A DNA stretch of 64,000 nt from assembly GCF_000349325.1 (NCBI RefSeq), contig NC_020504.1, positions 7,040,053 through 7,104,052 on the forward strand, in the 5' to 3' direction. The notes under the pieces are model-generated. The model saw only the letters and a list, made by a program, of their open reading frames with translations. It had not been told where the DNA came from and did not search any database. This DNA is from Streptomyces davaonensis JCM 4913. GTDB taxonomy: Bacteria; Actinomycetota; Actinomycetes; Streptomycetales; Streptomycetaceae. Position numbers and translations under genes: made by a program. This document shows positions 1-8,895 of this stretch, in pieces (within the stretch, counting starts at the first letter, position 1; each line of letters starts with the position of its first letter).

Positions 1-201
1 GGGACAGAGGGGACGTTGCCAGCGTTTCCGGGAACCCCGGGGAACACCTACTCCCTACGCCGGAGCCCGAGCGTCAGCAGTCGTCCTTGGGGATGAGCGC
101 ATCCGTCCCCGAACAGTGCGGTAATGGATGCAGGGCCCGTACTGTGGGTTCTGTCGCAGGAGCTGGAGCTGGAGTCCGTCAGAAGGGGGCGCGCGAAGCC
201 C
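1..201. other. Upstream region of pspA
   Basis: No gene is visible in these first 200 bases. There are two GGAAC motifs (31-35 and 41-45) of the kind used by extracytoplasmic-stress sigma factors, but no correctly spaced CGTC partner, so I do not call a promoter. A purine-rich AAGGGGG lies about 12 nt before the pspA start. Confidence 0.4.
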
Positions 202-999
202 ATGAGCGGTGTCATGAAGCGTATGGGGATGATCTTCCGCGCGAAGGCGAACAAGGCCCTTGACCGGGCCGAGGACCCGCGCGAGACCCTCGATTACTCG
301 TACCAGAAGCAGCTGGAGCTGCTCCAGAAGGTGCGCCGCGGCGTCGCGGACGTCGCGACCAGCCGCAAGCGCCTGGAGCTCCAGCTCAACCAGCTTCAGT
401 CGCAGTCGTCCAAGCTGGAGGACCAGGGCCGCAAGGCGCTCGCGCTGGGCCGGGAGGACCTGGCCCGCGAGGCGCTGTCCCGGCGGGCCGCGCTCCAGCA
501 GCAGGTGACCGACCTGGAGACCCAGCACGCCACCCTCCAGGGCGAGGAGGAGAAGCTCACCCTCGCGGCCCAGCGGCTCCAGGCCAAGGTCGACGCCTTC
601 CGTACGAAGAAGGAGACCATCAAGGCCACCTACACCGCGGCCCAGGCGCAGACCCGGATCGGCGAGGCGTTCTCCGGCATCTCCGAGGAGATGGGCGACG
701 TCGGCATGGCGATCCAGCGCGCCGAGGACAAGACCGCGCAGCTCCAGGCGCGCGCCGGCGCCATCGATGAGCTGCTCGCCTCCGGCGCCCTCGACGACCA
801 GTCCGGCATGCACAAGGACGACATCCAGGCCGAGCTGGACCGGCTCTCCGGTGGTACGGATGTAGAGCTGGAACTCCAGCGCATGAAGGCCGAGCTGGCG
901 GGCGGTACGTCGTCGCAGCAGCAGGCCATCGAGGGCGGCAACGGCGGACAGCAGTCCCAGCAGCAGCCCCAGGACACCCCGAGGTTCGACAAGCAGTAG
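202..999 (+). CDS. pspA: PspA/IM30 family membrane-stress protein
   Basis: A 265-aa PspA/IM30 homologue, a peripheral inner-membrane protein that forms helical scaffolds and protects a damaged membrane. The start MSGVMKRMGMIFRAKANKA gives the usual N-terminal amphipathic segment. Long charged heptad-rich helices follow to about residue 220, and the last 30 residues are Gln/Gly-rich and probably disordered. The frame is open upstream to 124, but ATG 202 matches the family start. pspAA follows after 22 nt, and a LiaS/LiaR-type pair lies just downstream, which fits an envelope-stress unit. Family assignment is secure; regulation is inferred from context. Confidence 0.93.
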   Translation: MSGVMKRMGMIFRAKANKALDRAEDPRETLDYSYQKQLELLQKVRRGVADVATSRKRLELQLNQLQSQSSKLEDQGRKALALGREDLAREALSRRAALQQQVTDLETQHATLQGEEEKLTLAAQRLQAKVDAFRTKKETIKATYTAAQAQTRIGEAFSGISEEMGDVGMAIQRAEDKTAQLQARAGAIDELLASGALDDQSGMHKDDIQAELDRLSGGTDVELELQRMKAELAGGTSSQQQAIEGGNGGQQSQQQPQDTPRFDKQ

Positions 1000-1021
1000 G
1001 TCCCACGCCTAGGAGGGCGAC

Positions 1022-1300
1022 ATGATCGTACGGATCATGGGGGAGGGGCAGGTGAGGCTGGCCGACAGCCACCTCACCGAGCTGAACAAGCTGGACGACG
1101 AGCTGCTGGCCGAGATGGAGAACGGCGACGGCCCGGGCTTCCGCCGCACCTTCCAGGCCCTCCTGACAAAGGTCCGCGACCTGGGCGACCCGTTGCCGGA
1201 CGACGCCCTGGAACCCTCGGACCTGATCCTCCCGTCCCCGGACGCGACCTTGGAGGAAGTCCGGGAGATGCTGAGCGACGACGGCTTGATTCCGGGCTGA
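1022..1300 (+). CDS. pspAA: PspA-associated protein PspAA
   Basis: A 92-aa acidic protein beginning MIVRIMGEGQVRL, typical of the small PspAA family that accompanies PspA in Actinobacteria. It has no membrane segment or signal peptide. The first half resembles the compact PspAA domain and the rest is charged and helical (LDDELLAEMENGD). AGGAGG sits 7 nt before ATG 1022, and the 22-nt gap after pspA implies co-transcription. Its molecular role is poorly defined; partnership with PspA is inferred from conserved linkage. Confidence 0.85.
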   Translation: MIVRIMGEGQVRLADSHLTELNKLDDELLAEMENGDGPGFRRTFQALLTKVRDLGDPLPDDALEPSDLILPSPDATLEEVREMLSDDGLIPG

Positions 1301-1310
1301 GGATGTTTCC

Positions 1311-1350
1311 GGTGCGGGGAACTGCGCGACCAGCCCCCACCGGCCCGCAG
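1311..1350. repeat. Dispersed intergenic repeat, copy A
   Basis: A 40-bp stretch containing GCGGGGAACTGCGCGACCAG and, after a variable part, CCCGCAG. The same core occurs at 15199-15247, and a diverged relative lies at 40731-40806. This is the intergenic element often seen scattered in Streptomyces genomes. It follows pspAA and may act in transcript ends, but its function is unknown. Confidence 0.6.
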
Positions 1351-1400
1351 ATTCATCACGGTGCTCCCGCCGGAGGCAACCCCGGCTACCGTAAACAGCC

Positions 1401-2621
1401 GTGAAAACCCTCGACCGAGTCCGCGCCCACCTCAAGGCGCACCCCCTCGCCCTGGACGCAGCCCTCGCCGCCGCCGTCCTGCTCTGCATGGTGGCCGGCT
1501 CGTTCGTGGACCCGCACGGCAAGGACGGCGTCACCTGGGGCGTCCGCACCCCCGACACCCCGAGCCTCGTCCTGCTCACCCTCGGCGCCACCGCCCTGGT
1601 CTTCCGCCGTATCGCCCCCAGAACCGTGCTCGCCGTCACCGGCACCTTCACCGTCATCGAGAACATCACCGGCGACCCCCGAGCCCCCGTGGCCATGGCC
1701 GCCGTCGTCGCCCTCTACACCGTCGCCTCCGCCACCGACCGCCCCACCACCTGGCGCATCGGCCTGCTCACCATGACCGTGCTGACCGGCTCCGCCATGT
1801 TCGTCGGCCCCCTCCCCTGGTACGCCCAGGAGAACCTCGCGATCTTCGCCTGGACCGGCATGGCCGCCACGGCCGGCGACGCCATCCGCAGCCGTCGCGC
1901 CTTCGTCGACGCCATCCAAGAGCGCGCCGAGCGAGCCGAGCGCACCCGCGAGGAGGAGGCCCGCCGCCGCGTCGCCGAGGAACGCCTGCGCATCGCCCGC
2001 GATCTGCACGACGTCGTCGCCCACCACATCGCCCTGGTCAATGTGCAGGCCGGAGTCGCCGCCCACGTCATGGACAAGCGGCCCGACCAGGCCAAGGAGG
2101 CTCTGGCCCACGTACGCGAGGCCAGCCGCTCCGCGCTCAACGAGCTGCGCGCCACCGTCGGCCTGCTCCGCCAGTCCGGCGACCCCGAGGCGCCCACCGA
2201 ACCCGCCCCGGGCCTGGAGCGTCTGGACGAACTCGTCGGCACCTTCCGCAGCGCCGGACTCCGGGTCGAGGTCGCCCGCGCCGACCAGGGCACCACCCTC
2301 CCCGCCGCCGTCGACCTCGCCGCCTACCGGGTCATCCAGGAAGCCCTCACCAACGTCCAGAAGCACGCGGGCGGCGAGGCGAAGGCCGAGGTCAGCGTCG
2401 TCCGGGTGGGACCCCATGTGGAGATCACGGTCCTCGACGACGGCACCCACGACCAGCAGGCCCCGGCTTCCGGCGGCGGCCACGGACTGCTCGGCATGCG
2501 CGAACGCGTCACCGCTCTGCGCGGCACCCTGACCACGGGTCCCCGCTACGGCGGTGGTTTCCGGGTCCATGCGATCCTGCCGGTCAAGACCCGTACCGCC
2601 GCCACGGGGGAGACCGTATGA
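1401..2621 (+). CDS. NarL-type sensor histidine kinase (LiaS-like)
   Basis: A 406-aa membrane histidine kinase. Hydrophobic segments cover about residues 20-145, followed by a charged helix (165-195). The HisKA_3 dimerisation domain has H-box ARDLHDVVAHH (phospho-His about 203), and the C-terminal HATPase domain carries the glycine-rich GGGHGLLGMRERV. It should autophosphorylate and pass phosphate to the downstream regulator, whose ATG overlaps its TGA. GTG 1401 is the only start giving the first transmembrane helix; no Shine-Dalgarno sequence is obvious. The position next to pspA suggests cell-envelope stress sensing, but the signal is unknown. Confidence 0.9.
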   Translation: MKTLDRVRAHLKAHPLALDAALAAAVLLCMVAGSFVDPHGKDGVTWGVRTPDTPSLVLLTLGATALVFRRIAPRTVLAVTGTFTVIENITGDPRAPVAMAAVVALYTVASATDRPTTWRIGLLTMTVLTGSAMFVGPLPWYAQENLAIFAWTGMAATAGDAIRSRRAFVDAIQERAERAERTREEEARRRVAEERLRIARDLHDVVAHHIALVNVQAGVAAHVMDKRPDQAKEALAHVREASRSALNELRATVGLLRQSGDPEAPTEPAPGLERLDELVGTFRSAGLRVEVARADQGTTLPAAVDLAAYRVIQEALTNVQKHAGGEAKAEVSVVRVGPHVEITVLDDGTHDQQAPASGGGHGLLGMRERVTALRGTLTTGPRYGGGFRVHAILPVKTRTAATGETV

Positions 2622-3301
2622 CCATCCGTGTCCTGCTCGCCGACGACCAGGCCCTGCTGCGCAGCGCCTTCCGCGTCCTGGTGGACTCCGAGCCCGACAT
2701 GGAGGTCGTCGGCGAGGCGTCCGACGGCGCCGAGGCGGTGGCCCTGGCCAAGGAGCAGCGCGCGGACGTCGTCCTGATGGACATCCGGATGCCCGGCACC
2801 GACGGCCTCGCCGCCACCCGGCTGATCAGCGCGGACCCCTCCCTCGCCCACGTCCGCGTGGTCATACTGACCACCTTCGAGGTCGACGACTACGTCGTGC
2901 AGTCGCTGCGCGCCGGAGCCTCCGGCTTCCTCGGCAAGGGCTCCGAGCCCGACGAACTGCTGAACGCCATCCGGGTCGCCGCCGGTGGCGAGGCGCTGCT
3001 CTCCCCGGCCGCCACCAAGGGCCTGATCGCCCGCTTCCTCGCCCAGGGCGGCGCCGGTGACGAGGACCGCGACCCGGCCCGCGCCGAACGGCTCGACGCG
3101 CTGACCGTCCGGGAGCGCGAGGTGCTGGTGCAGGTCGCGGGCGGCCACTCCAACGACGAGATCGCCGAGCGCCTCGAAGTCAGCCCCCTGACGGTGAAGA
3201 CCCACGTCAACCGGGCCATGGCCAAACTCGGCGCCCGGGACCGGGCCCAGCTCGTGGTGATCGCGTACGAGTCGGGACTGGTCCGTCCGAGGGTGGACTG
3301 A
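2618..3301 (+). CDS. NarL/LuxR-family response regulator (LiaR-like)
   Basis: A 227-aa DNA-binding regulator and partner of the preceding kinase. The receiver domain (1-120) has the acidic pair ADD at residues 8-10 and phospho-acceptor Asp55 in VVLMDIRMPG. A GerE/LuxR helix-turn-helix lies near the end (LTVREREVLVQVAGG ... SPLTVKTHVNR). Its ATG overlaps the kinase stop in an ATGA arrangement, so the two genes are translationally coupled. The frame extends far upstream inside the kinase gene, but only the ATG at 2618 gives a proper receiver start. Targets probably include its own operon and possibly pspA. Confidence 0.93.
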   Translation: MTIRVLLADDQALLRSAFRVLVDSEPDMEVVGEASDGAEAVALAKEQRADVVLMDIRMPGTDGLAATRLISADPSLAHVRVVILTTFEVDDYVVQSLRAGASGFLGKGSEPDELLNAIRVAAGGEALLSPAATKGLIARFLAQGGAGDEDRDPARAERLDALTVREREVLVQVAGGHSNDEIAERLEVSPLTVKTHVNRAMAKLGARDRAQLVVIAYESGLVRPRVD

Positions 3302-3433
3302 GCGCGGGCCGCGTGTACTGCGCTCGGAGTATGCGCCGGATAAGGAACGGGACCTCGGACCTACGAATCAGGGGTTCCGGATGGCACAGGGTGTAGGAGC
3401 CGCTCGGCTCAACAGAAGAGAGACCCTGATCCC

Positions 3434-6400
3434 ATGTCCTGGCTGTCCAGATTCAGCCTCGCGCAACGAGCCCTGATCGGGCTGATGTCGATCATCGCGC
3501 TCGCCTTCGGAGCGATCGCGATACCCCAGCTCAAGCAGCAACTCCTGCCGTCCATAGAACTGCCCATGGTGTCGGTGCTCGCGCCGTACCAGGGCGCGTC
3601 CCCCGACGTCGTGGAGAAGCAGGTCGTCGAGCCCATCGAGGACAGCCTCGAAGGCGTCGACGGCATCACCGCGGTCACCTCCACCGCCAGCGAGGGCAAC
3701 GCCCTGATCATGGCGTCCTTCGAGTACGGCAACGACACCCAGCAGCTCGTCGCCGATGTCCAGCAGGCCGTCAACCGGGCCCGCGTCCAGCTCCCCGACG
3801 AGGTCGACCCGCAGGTCGTCGCCGGTTCCACGGACGACATGCCGACCGTGGTGCTCGCCGTCACCGCCGACAAGGACCAGCAGGCCCTGGCCGACCAGCT
3901 CGACACCACGGTCGTACCGGAGCTGAAGGACATCGACGGCGTCGGCCAGGTCACCGTCGACGGTGTGCGCGACCTCCAGGTCACCGTCACCCCGGACGAC
4001 AAGAAGCTGGCCGCGGCCGGGCTGACCACGCAGTCCCTCACCCAGGCCCTCCAGGCGGGCGGCGCGACCGTGCCGGCCGGCTCCTTCGACGAGGACGGAG
4101 CCAACCGGACCGTCCAGGTCGGCGGCGGCTTCACCACCCTGGAGCAGATCGAGAACCTGCGCATCAAGGGCGACGGCAAGCCGGTCCGCCTCGCCGACGT
4201 CGCCGCGGTCGAGCAGGAGGAGGCCCCGGCCGACTCGCTGACCCGCACCAACGGCGAGCCGAGCCTTGCGGTCATGGTCACCATGGACCGCGACGGCAGC
4301 GCGGTCGCCATCTCCGACGCGGTGAACGACAAGCTTCCGCAGCTGCGTGCCGACCTCGGCGCCGGTGCCGAGGTGACCGTCGTCAGCGACCAGGGCCCGG
4401 CGGTGGCGAAGGCCATCGACGGCCTGACCACCGAGGGCGCGCTGGGTCTGCTCTTCGCGGTCCTGATCATCCTGGTCTTCCTGGCGTCGGTCCGCTCCAC
4501 GCTGGTGACGGCGGTGTCCATCCCGCTGTCGGTCGTCCTCGCGCTGATCGTGCTGTGGACCCGGGACCTCTCCCTGAACATGCTCACCCTGGGCGCCCTG
4601 ACCATCGCCATCGGCCGGGTCGTGGACGACTCGATCGTGGTGCTGGAGAACATCAAGCGCCATCTCGGCTACGGCGAGGAGCGCGAGCAGGCCATCCTCA
4701 AGGCGGTCCGCGAGGTGGCGGGCGCGGTGACGTCCTCGACGCTCACCACGGTCGCCGTCTTCCTGCCGATCGGCCTGGTCGGTGGCATGGTCGGCGAGCT
4801 GTTCGGCTCGTTCAGCCTGACCGTGACCGCGGCACTGCTGGCGTCCCTGCTGGTCTCGCTGACGGTCGTGCCGGTGCTGTCGTACTGGTTCCTGCGCGCC
4901 CCGAAGGGCACCCCCGAGGACGCCGAGGAAGCCCGCCGCCGGGCGGAGGAGAAGGAGGCGAAGAGCCGCCTCCAGCGCCTGTACGTCCCTGTCCTGCGGT
5001 TCGCCACCCGGCGCCGGCTGACCAGCGTGGCCCTCGCGATCGTCGTCCTGGTCGGCACCTTCGGCATGGCGCCGCTGCTGAAGACGAACTTCTTCGACCA
5101 GGGCGAGCAGGAAGTCCTCACCGTCAAGCAGGAGTTGAAGCCCGGCACGAGCCTGGCGGCGACGGACGCGCAGGCGAAGAAGGTCGAGGAGCTGCTCGGG
5201 CAGACCGAGGGCGTGAAGGACTACCAGGTCACCATCGGCTCGTCCGGCTTCATGGCGGCCTTCGGCGGTGGCACGGACACCAACCAGGCGTCCTATTCGG
5301 TGATGCTGGAGGACTCCGCGTCCTCCGACGACGTCATCGACCGCATCGAGGACGGTCTGGCGAAGCTCGACGGCATCGGTACGACCACCATCGCGGCCGG
5401 TGACGGCTTCGGCAGCCAGGACCTGAGCGTGGTCGTGAAGGCCGCCGACGGTGACGTCCTGCGCGAGGCCGCCGAGGAGGTCCGTGAGGCGGTGGCCGGT
5501 CTGGACGACGTCACCGACGTCACCAGCGACCTCTCCCAGAGCGTGCCGCGTATCTCGGTCAAGGCCAACGACAAGGCGGCCGCCGCCGGTTTCGACGACG
5601 CCACCCTCGGCGCGGTCGTCGCCCAGGCGGTCCGCGGCACCACCGCGGCCCAGGCCACCCTGGACGATGCCGAACGCGACATCGTGATCCGCTCGGCGAA
5701 GCCCGCCGAGACCCTCGCCCAGCTCAAGTCGCTGCGCCTGGGCCCGGTGAAGCTGTCCGACGTCGCCACGGTCGAGATGGTCGACGGACCGGTGTCGATG
5801 ACCCGGATCGACGGTCAGCGGGCCGCGACCATCACGGCGAAGCCGACCGGTGAGAACACCGGCGCGGTGAGCGCGGACCTCCAGTCGAAGATCAACGGCC
5901 TGGACCTCCCGGCCGGTGCCACCGCCTCCATCGGCGGGGTCTCCGAGGACCAGGACGAGGCGTTCGCCAACCTGGGCCTGGCGATGCTCGCGGCCATCGC
6001 GATCGTCTTCATGCTGCTGGTCGCGACGTTCCGCTCGCTGGTCCAGCCGCTGATCCTGCTGGTCTCGATCCCGTTCGCGGCGACGGGCGCGATCGGCCTG
6101 CTGATCGTCACCGGCACCCCGATGGGCGTTCCCGCGATGATCGGCATGCTGATGCTGATCGGCATCGTGGTGACCAACGCGATCGTGCTGATCGACCTGA
6201 TCAACCAGTACCGCAAGCAGGGCCACGGCGTCGTCGAGGCCGTGATCGAGGGCGGCCGCCACCGGCTGCGCCCCATCCTCATGACAGCCCTGGCGACGAT
6301 CTTCGCCCTGCTCCCGATGGCGCTCGGCGTCACCGGCGAGGGCGGCTTCATCGCCCAGCCGCTGGCGGTGGTGGTGATCGGCGGTCTGATCACGTCGACG

Positions 6401-6556
6401 CTGCTCACCCTGCTCCTCGTCCCGACGCTCTACGCGATGCTGGAGCTCCGCAAGGAGCGCCGGGCGAAGAAGCGCGAGGCGAAGCGGCTGAAGAAGGCGG
6501 GCGTCACCGCCCCGCCGAAGGAGAGGTCGGACGAGCCGGAACCGGCGGGCGTCTGA
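3434..6556 (+). CDS. RND-family efflux permease (AcrB-type)
   Basis: A 1040-aa resistance-nodulation-division transporter, probably a proton-driven exporter. The N-terminal helix (RFSLAQRALIGLMSIIALAF) is followed by a large periplasmic-type domain, helices 2-6 around residues 335-480, a second soluble domain and helices 8-12 from about 850. The characteristic sequence GRVVDDSIVVLENIKRHL (about 395-412) has the paired Asp of the proton relay. The C-terminus is a basic cytoplasmic tail. No membrane-fusion or outer-channel gene is adjacent, as expected in a monoderm. Substrate unknown. A strong hairpin follows the stop. Confidence 0.92.
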   Translation: MSWLSRFSLAQRALIGLMSIIALAFGAIAIPQLKQQLLPSIELPMVSVLAPYQGASPDVVEKQVVEPIEDSLEGVDGITAVTSTASEGNALIMASFEYGNDTQQLVADVQQAVNRARVQLPDEVDPQVVAGSTDDMPTVVLAVTADKDQQALADQLDTTVVPELKDIDGVGQVTVDGVRDLQVTVTPDDKKLAAAGLTTQSLTQALQAGGATVPAGSFDEDGANRTVQVGGGFTTLEQIENLRIKGDGKPVRLADVAAVEQEEAPADSLTRTNGEPSLAVMVTMDRDGSAVAISDAVNDKLPQLRADLGAGAEVTVVSDQGPAVAKAIDGLTTEGALGLLFAVLIILVFLASVRSTLVTAVSIPLSVVLALIVLWTRDLSLNMLTLGALTIAIGRVVDDSIVVLENIKRHLGYGEEREQAILKAVREVAGAVTSSTLTTVAVFLPIGLVGGMVGELFGSFSLTVTAALLASLLVSLTVVPVLSYWFLRAPKGTPEDAEEARRRAEEKEAKSRLQRLYVPVLRFATRRRLTSVALAIVVLVGTFGMAPLLKTNFFDQGEQEVLTVKQELKPGTSLAATDAQAKKVEELLGQTEGVKDYQVTIGSSGFMAAFGGGTDTNQASYSVMLEDSASSDDVIDRIEDGLAKLDGIGTTTIAAGDGFGSQDLSVVVKAADGDVLREAAEEVREAVAGLDDVTDVTSDLSQSVPRISVKANDKAAAAGFDDATLGAVVAQAVRGTTAAQATLDDAERDIVIRSAKPAETLAQLKSLRLGPVKLSDVATVEMVDGPVSMTRIDGQRAATITAKPTGENTGAVSADLQSKINGLDLPAGATASIGGVSEDQDEAFANLGLAMLAAIAIVFMLLVATFRSLVQPLILLVSIPFAATGAIGLLIVTGTPMGVPAMIGMLMLIGIVVTNAIVLIDLINQYRKQGHGVVEAVIEGGRHRLRPILMTALATIFALLPMALGVTGEGGFIAQPLAVVVIGGLITSTLLTLLLVPTLYAMLELRKERRAKKREAKRLKKAGVTAPPKERSDEPEPAGV

Positions 6557-6566
6557 CAGCACCACC

Positions 6567-6610
6567 ATACGGCCGGGTCCCGTACACGCAGGTACGGGGC
6601 CCGGCCGTAT
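6567..6610 (+). terminator. Hairpin terminator after the RND gene
   Basis: Inverted repeat with 19-nt arms (6567-6585 and 6592-6610), a 6-nt loop and one G-T type mismatch, followed by CCTTTGTT. It separates the RND gene from the kinase gene on the same strand. The run of T is short, as is normal for Streptomyces terminators. Confidence 0.8.
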
Positions 6611-6651
6611 CCTTTGTTCCCAACTGGCATACGGGGGAGAGGGATCGGGGA

Positions 6652-8877
6652 GTGCCGCTGCACAAGGACGATCCGAAGTCGGTCGGCGGGTACCGGCTGG
6701 TCGACCGGCTGGGCGCCGGCGGTATGGGCGTCGTCTACCAGGGCAGAGCGCGCTCCGGCCGCGATGTAGCGGTCAAGGTGGTACACGCCCAGTACGCCGC
6801 GGACCCCGTCTTCCGGGCCCGGTTCCGGCAGGAGATCGAGGCCGTCCGCAAGGTGAGCGGCGCCTTCACCGCACCGGTCGTGGACGCCGACCCGGAGGCG
6901 GCCCGGCCCTGGATGGCCACGCAGTACGTACCCGGCCGCTCGCTCGCCTCCCGCATCCGTGAGTCGGGCCCGCTGCGCGAGGACGAACTGCGCCGGCTCG
7001 CCCTCGGCCTGGTGGAGGCGCTGCGCGACATCCACCGGGCGGGGGTCGTCCACCGGGACCTCAAGCCCGCCAACGTCCTGCTGGCCGACGACGGCCCCCG
7101 CGTCATCGACTTCGGCATCTCCCGGGCCACGGAGAACGTCACCCTCACCGAGACCGGCCAGATGATCGGCACCCCGCCGTTCATGTCCCCGGAGCAATTG
7201 ACCGACGCCCGCTCGGTGGGCCCCGCCTCCGACGTCTTCTCGCTCGGCGCGCTGCTGGTGTACACCCTCACCGGCCGCGGCCCCTTCGACGCGGACAGCC
7301 CCTACCTCACGGCGTACCGGGTGGTCCATGACGAACCGGTCCTGGACGGCGTACGACAGCCGCTGCGCACGATCCTGGAGAGCTGTCTGGCCAAGGAGGC
7401 GGCGGAGCGGCCCGGACTGGAGGACGTGGCCCGCGAGTTGGCGCGGGTGCTCCCCGAGGCGGACACGGACGGCGCCCCGCAGACGGTGACCCTCCGCGGA
7501 GACTTCACCGCCCCTGCCGACACCCGGGGCCCGGACCCGACGGGGTCCACCTCGCCCGGCCGCCGACGCAGACTGCGCCCCCTGTGGGCGGCGACCGCCA
7601 CGATCGGCGCACTGACCCTCGGACTGACGGGGTATCTGCTGAGCGGCCCGGACCGGGCGGACAGTGAGGGCGGCGCGACCCACGCCCAGGCCGCCACCTC
7701 CCGCTGGACCGAGGAACCGCCGAACGGCTGGCAGCCCTGGCAGACGACGGTGTACGCCACGGCCGAGCGGGGCGTGACCAAGGGGCGCGACCTGGTGGCG
7801 GAGGGGGTGGACAGCGGCCCGGAGTGCGAGATGCACGAGGGCTCCGTCTATTGCGCGGGCGACGGGGTGCTGCCCGTGCGTCTCGACGGGCTCACCGGAC
7901 GGACCGACTGGCGCGCCGATGTGGAACGGCCCGCCACGGGCAAGGCGTCGTACGTCTACGAGCTGCTCGGCGTCGTGGACGGCACGATGCTGGTCCAGTG
8001 GGAGCGGGACAGCACGGCCTCGGTCACCGCCTTCGACACGGAGACCGGGAAGCGGCTCTGGCAGCGCGCGGTGAACAAGGGCTGGAGCACCCCGCACCTC
8101 TCCGGTGACCTCGTGATCCTCCCGGACGAGAGCGGCACTTCGCTGACCGCCCGCTCGCCGCGCACCGGCACCGAGCGCTGGACGGCGCCGCTCCCGAAGG
8201 AGCAGTACTGCTATCCGGTGAGCACCGTCGAGGACTTCTACCTGGAGTGCGCGCAGGACATCACGCGCACCGGCACCATGCTGCTCCTGGGACTCGACCG
8301 GACCGACGGCTCCGCGCGGCGTCTGACGGTCCCCGATCGCGCAGCTCTCGTCGGGATGCACGACGGCCACCTGCTCTACCTCGACCCGGCCGAGGACGAG
8401 GAGGGGAACATCGTCGCGGGCGACGAGGGCCCGTTCACCCGGATCCGGCTGGTGCACCCGGAGACCGGCGCGGGGTCGACGACGAAGCTGGCCAAGAACT
8501 TCGAGGGCAAGGTGACGCTGGCCGACGGCACGCTGTGGTTCACCGGCTCCTCCGGCCAGGTGACCGCCGTGTCGGCCCGGACCGGCAAGCAGCTGTGGCA
8601 GACGTCGACGAGCCTGGAACAGCCGAGCGCCGTCACCCGCGACCCGCGCACCGGCGTGGTCTACCTGTCCAGCGCCAGCGGCCGGGTCGCCGCGCTGGAC
8701 ACCAAGAAGGGCACGCTGCTCTGGGAGACCCTGCCGCGCGCCAAGTGGGTGGCGGGCCAGTCCTCGTCGCTGCCCGAGGTGCTGCTCCACCAGGGCGCCC
8801 TGGTCGTCCCGACCCCGGCCGGCGACATCTTCACCCTCGACCCGGCCCACCCCGACCGGAAACCCGTGTCGGGGTGA
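6652..8877 (+). CDS. Membrane Ser/Thr protein kinase with PQQ-like sensor domain
   Basis: A 741-aa eukaryotic-type kinase. The kinase domain (about 10-275) has the glycine loop LGAGGMGVVY, invariant Lys in VAVKVV, catalytic HRDLKPANVLL, DFGIS and the activation segment ending PPFMSPEQL. A Pro/Thr-rich linker leads to one transmembrane helix (about 310-330, LWAATATIGALTLGLTGYLL). The extracellular part has repeated blade motifs such as GKRLWQ, GTERW and GKQLWQTS, a PQQ/pyrrolo-quinoline type beta-propeller likely to sense a ligand. GTG 6652 follows a GGGGAG. A paralogue with the same architecture lies at 27563. Ligand and substrates are unknown. Confidence 0.92.
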   Translation: MPLHKDDPKSVGGYRLVDRLGAGGMGVVYQGRARSGRDVAVKVVHAQYAADPVFRARFRQEIEAVRKVSGAFTAPVVDADPEAARPWMATQYVPGRSLASRIRESGPLREDELRRLALGLVEALRDIHRAGVVHRDLKPANVLLADDGPRVIDFGISRATENVTLTETGQMIGTPPFMSPEQLTDARSVGPASDVFSLGALLVYTLTGRGPFDADSPYLTAYRVVHDEPVLDGVRQPLRTILESCLAKEAAERPGLEDVARELARVLPEADTDGAPQTVTLRGDFTAPADTRGPDPTGSTSPGRRRRLRPLWAATATIGALTLGLTGYLLSGPDRADSEGGATHAQAATSRWTEEPPNGWQPWQTTVYATAERGVTKGRDLVAEGVDSGPECEMHEGSVYCAGDGVLPVRLDGLTGRTDWRADVERPATGKASYVYELLGVVDGTMLVQWERDSTASVTAFDTETGKRLWQRAVNKGWSTPHLSGDLVILPDESGTSLTARSPRTGTERWTAPLPKEQYCYPVSTVEDFYLECAQDITRTGTMLLLGLDRTDGSARRLTVPDRAALVGMHDGHLLYLDPAEDEEGNIVAGDEGPFTRIRLVHPETGAGSTTKLAKNFEGKVTLADGTLWFTGSSGQVTAVSARTGKQLWQTSTSLEQPSAVTRDPRTGVVYLSSASGRVAALDTKKGTLLWETLPRAKWVAGQSSSLPEVLLHQGALVVPTPAGDIFTLDPAHPDRKPVSG

Positions 8878-8895
8878 GTACGACCCATGTACGAC

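Noticed and set aside
3368..6568. Very long open frame on the minus strand (over 1000 codons)
   Set aside because: It is antisense to the RND gene, its product is rich in Arg/Gly/Asp/Gln with no motif, and GC-rich DNA makes such frames common.
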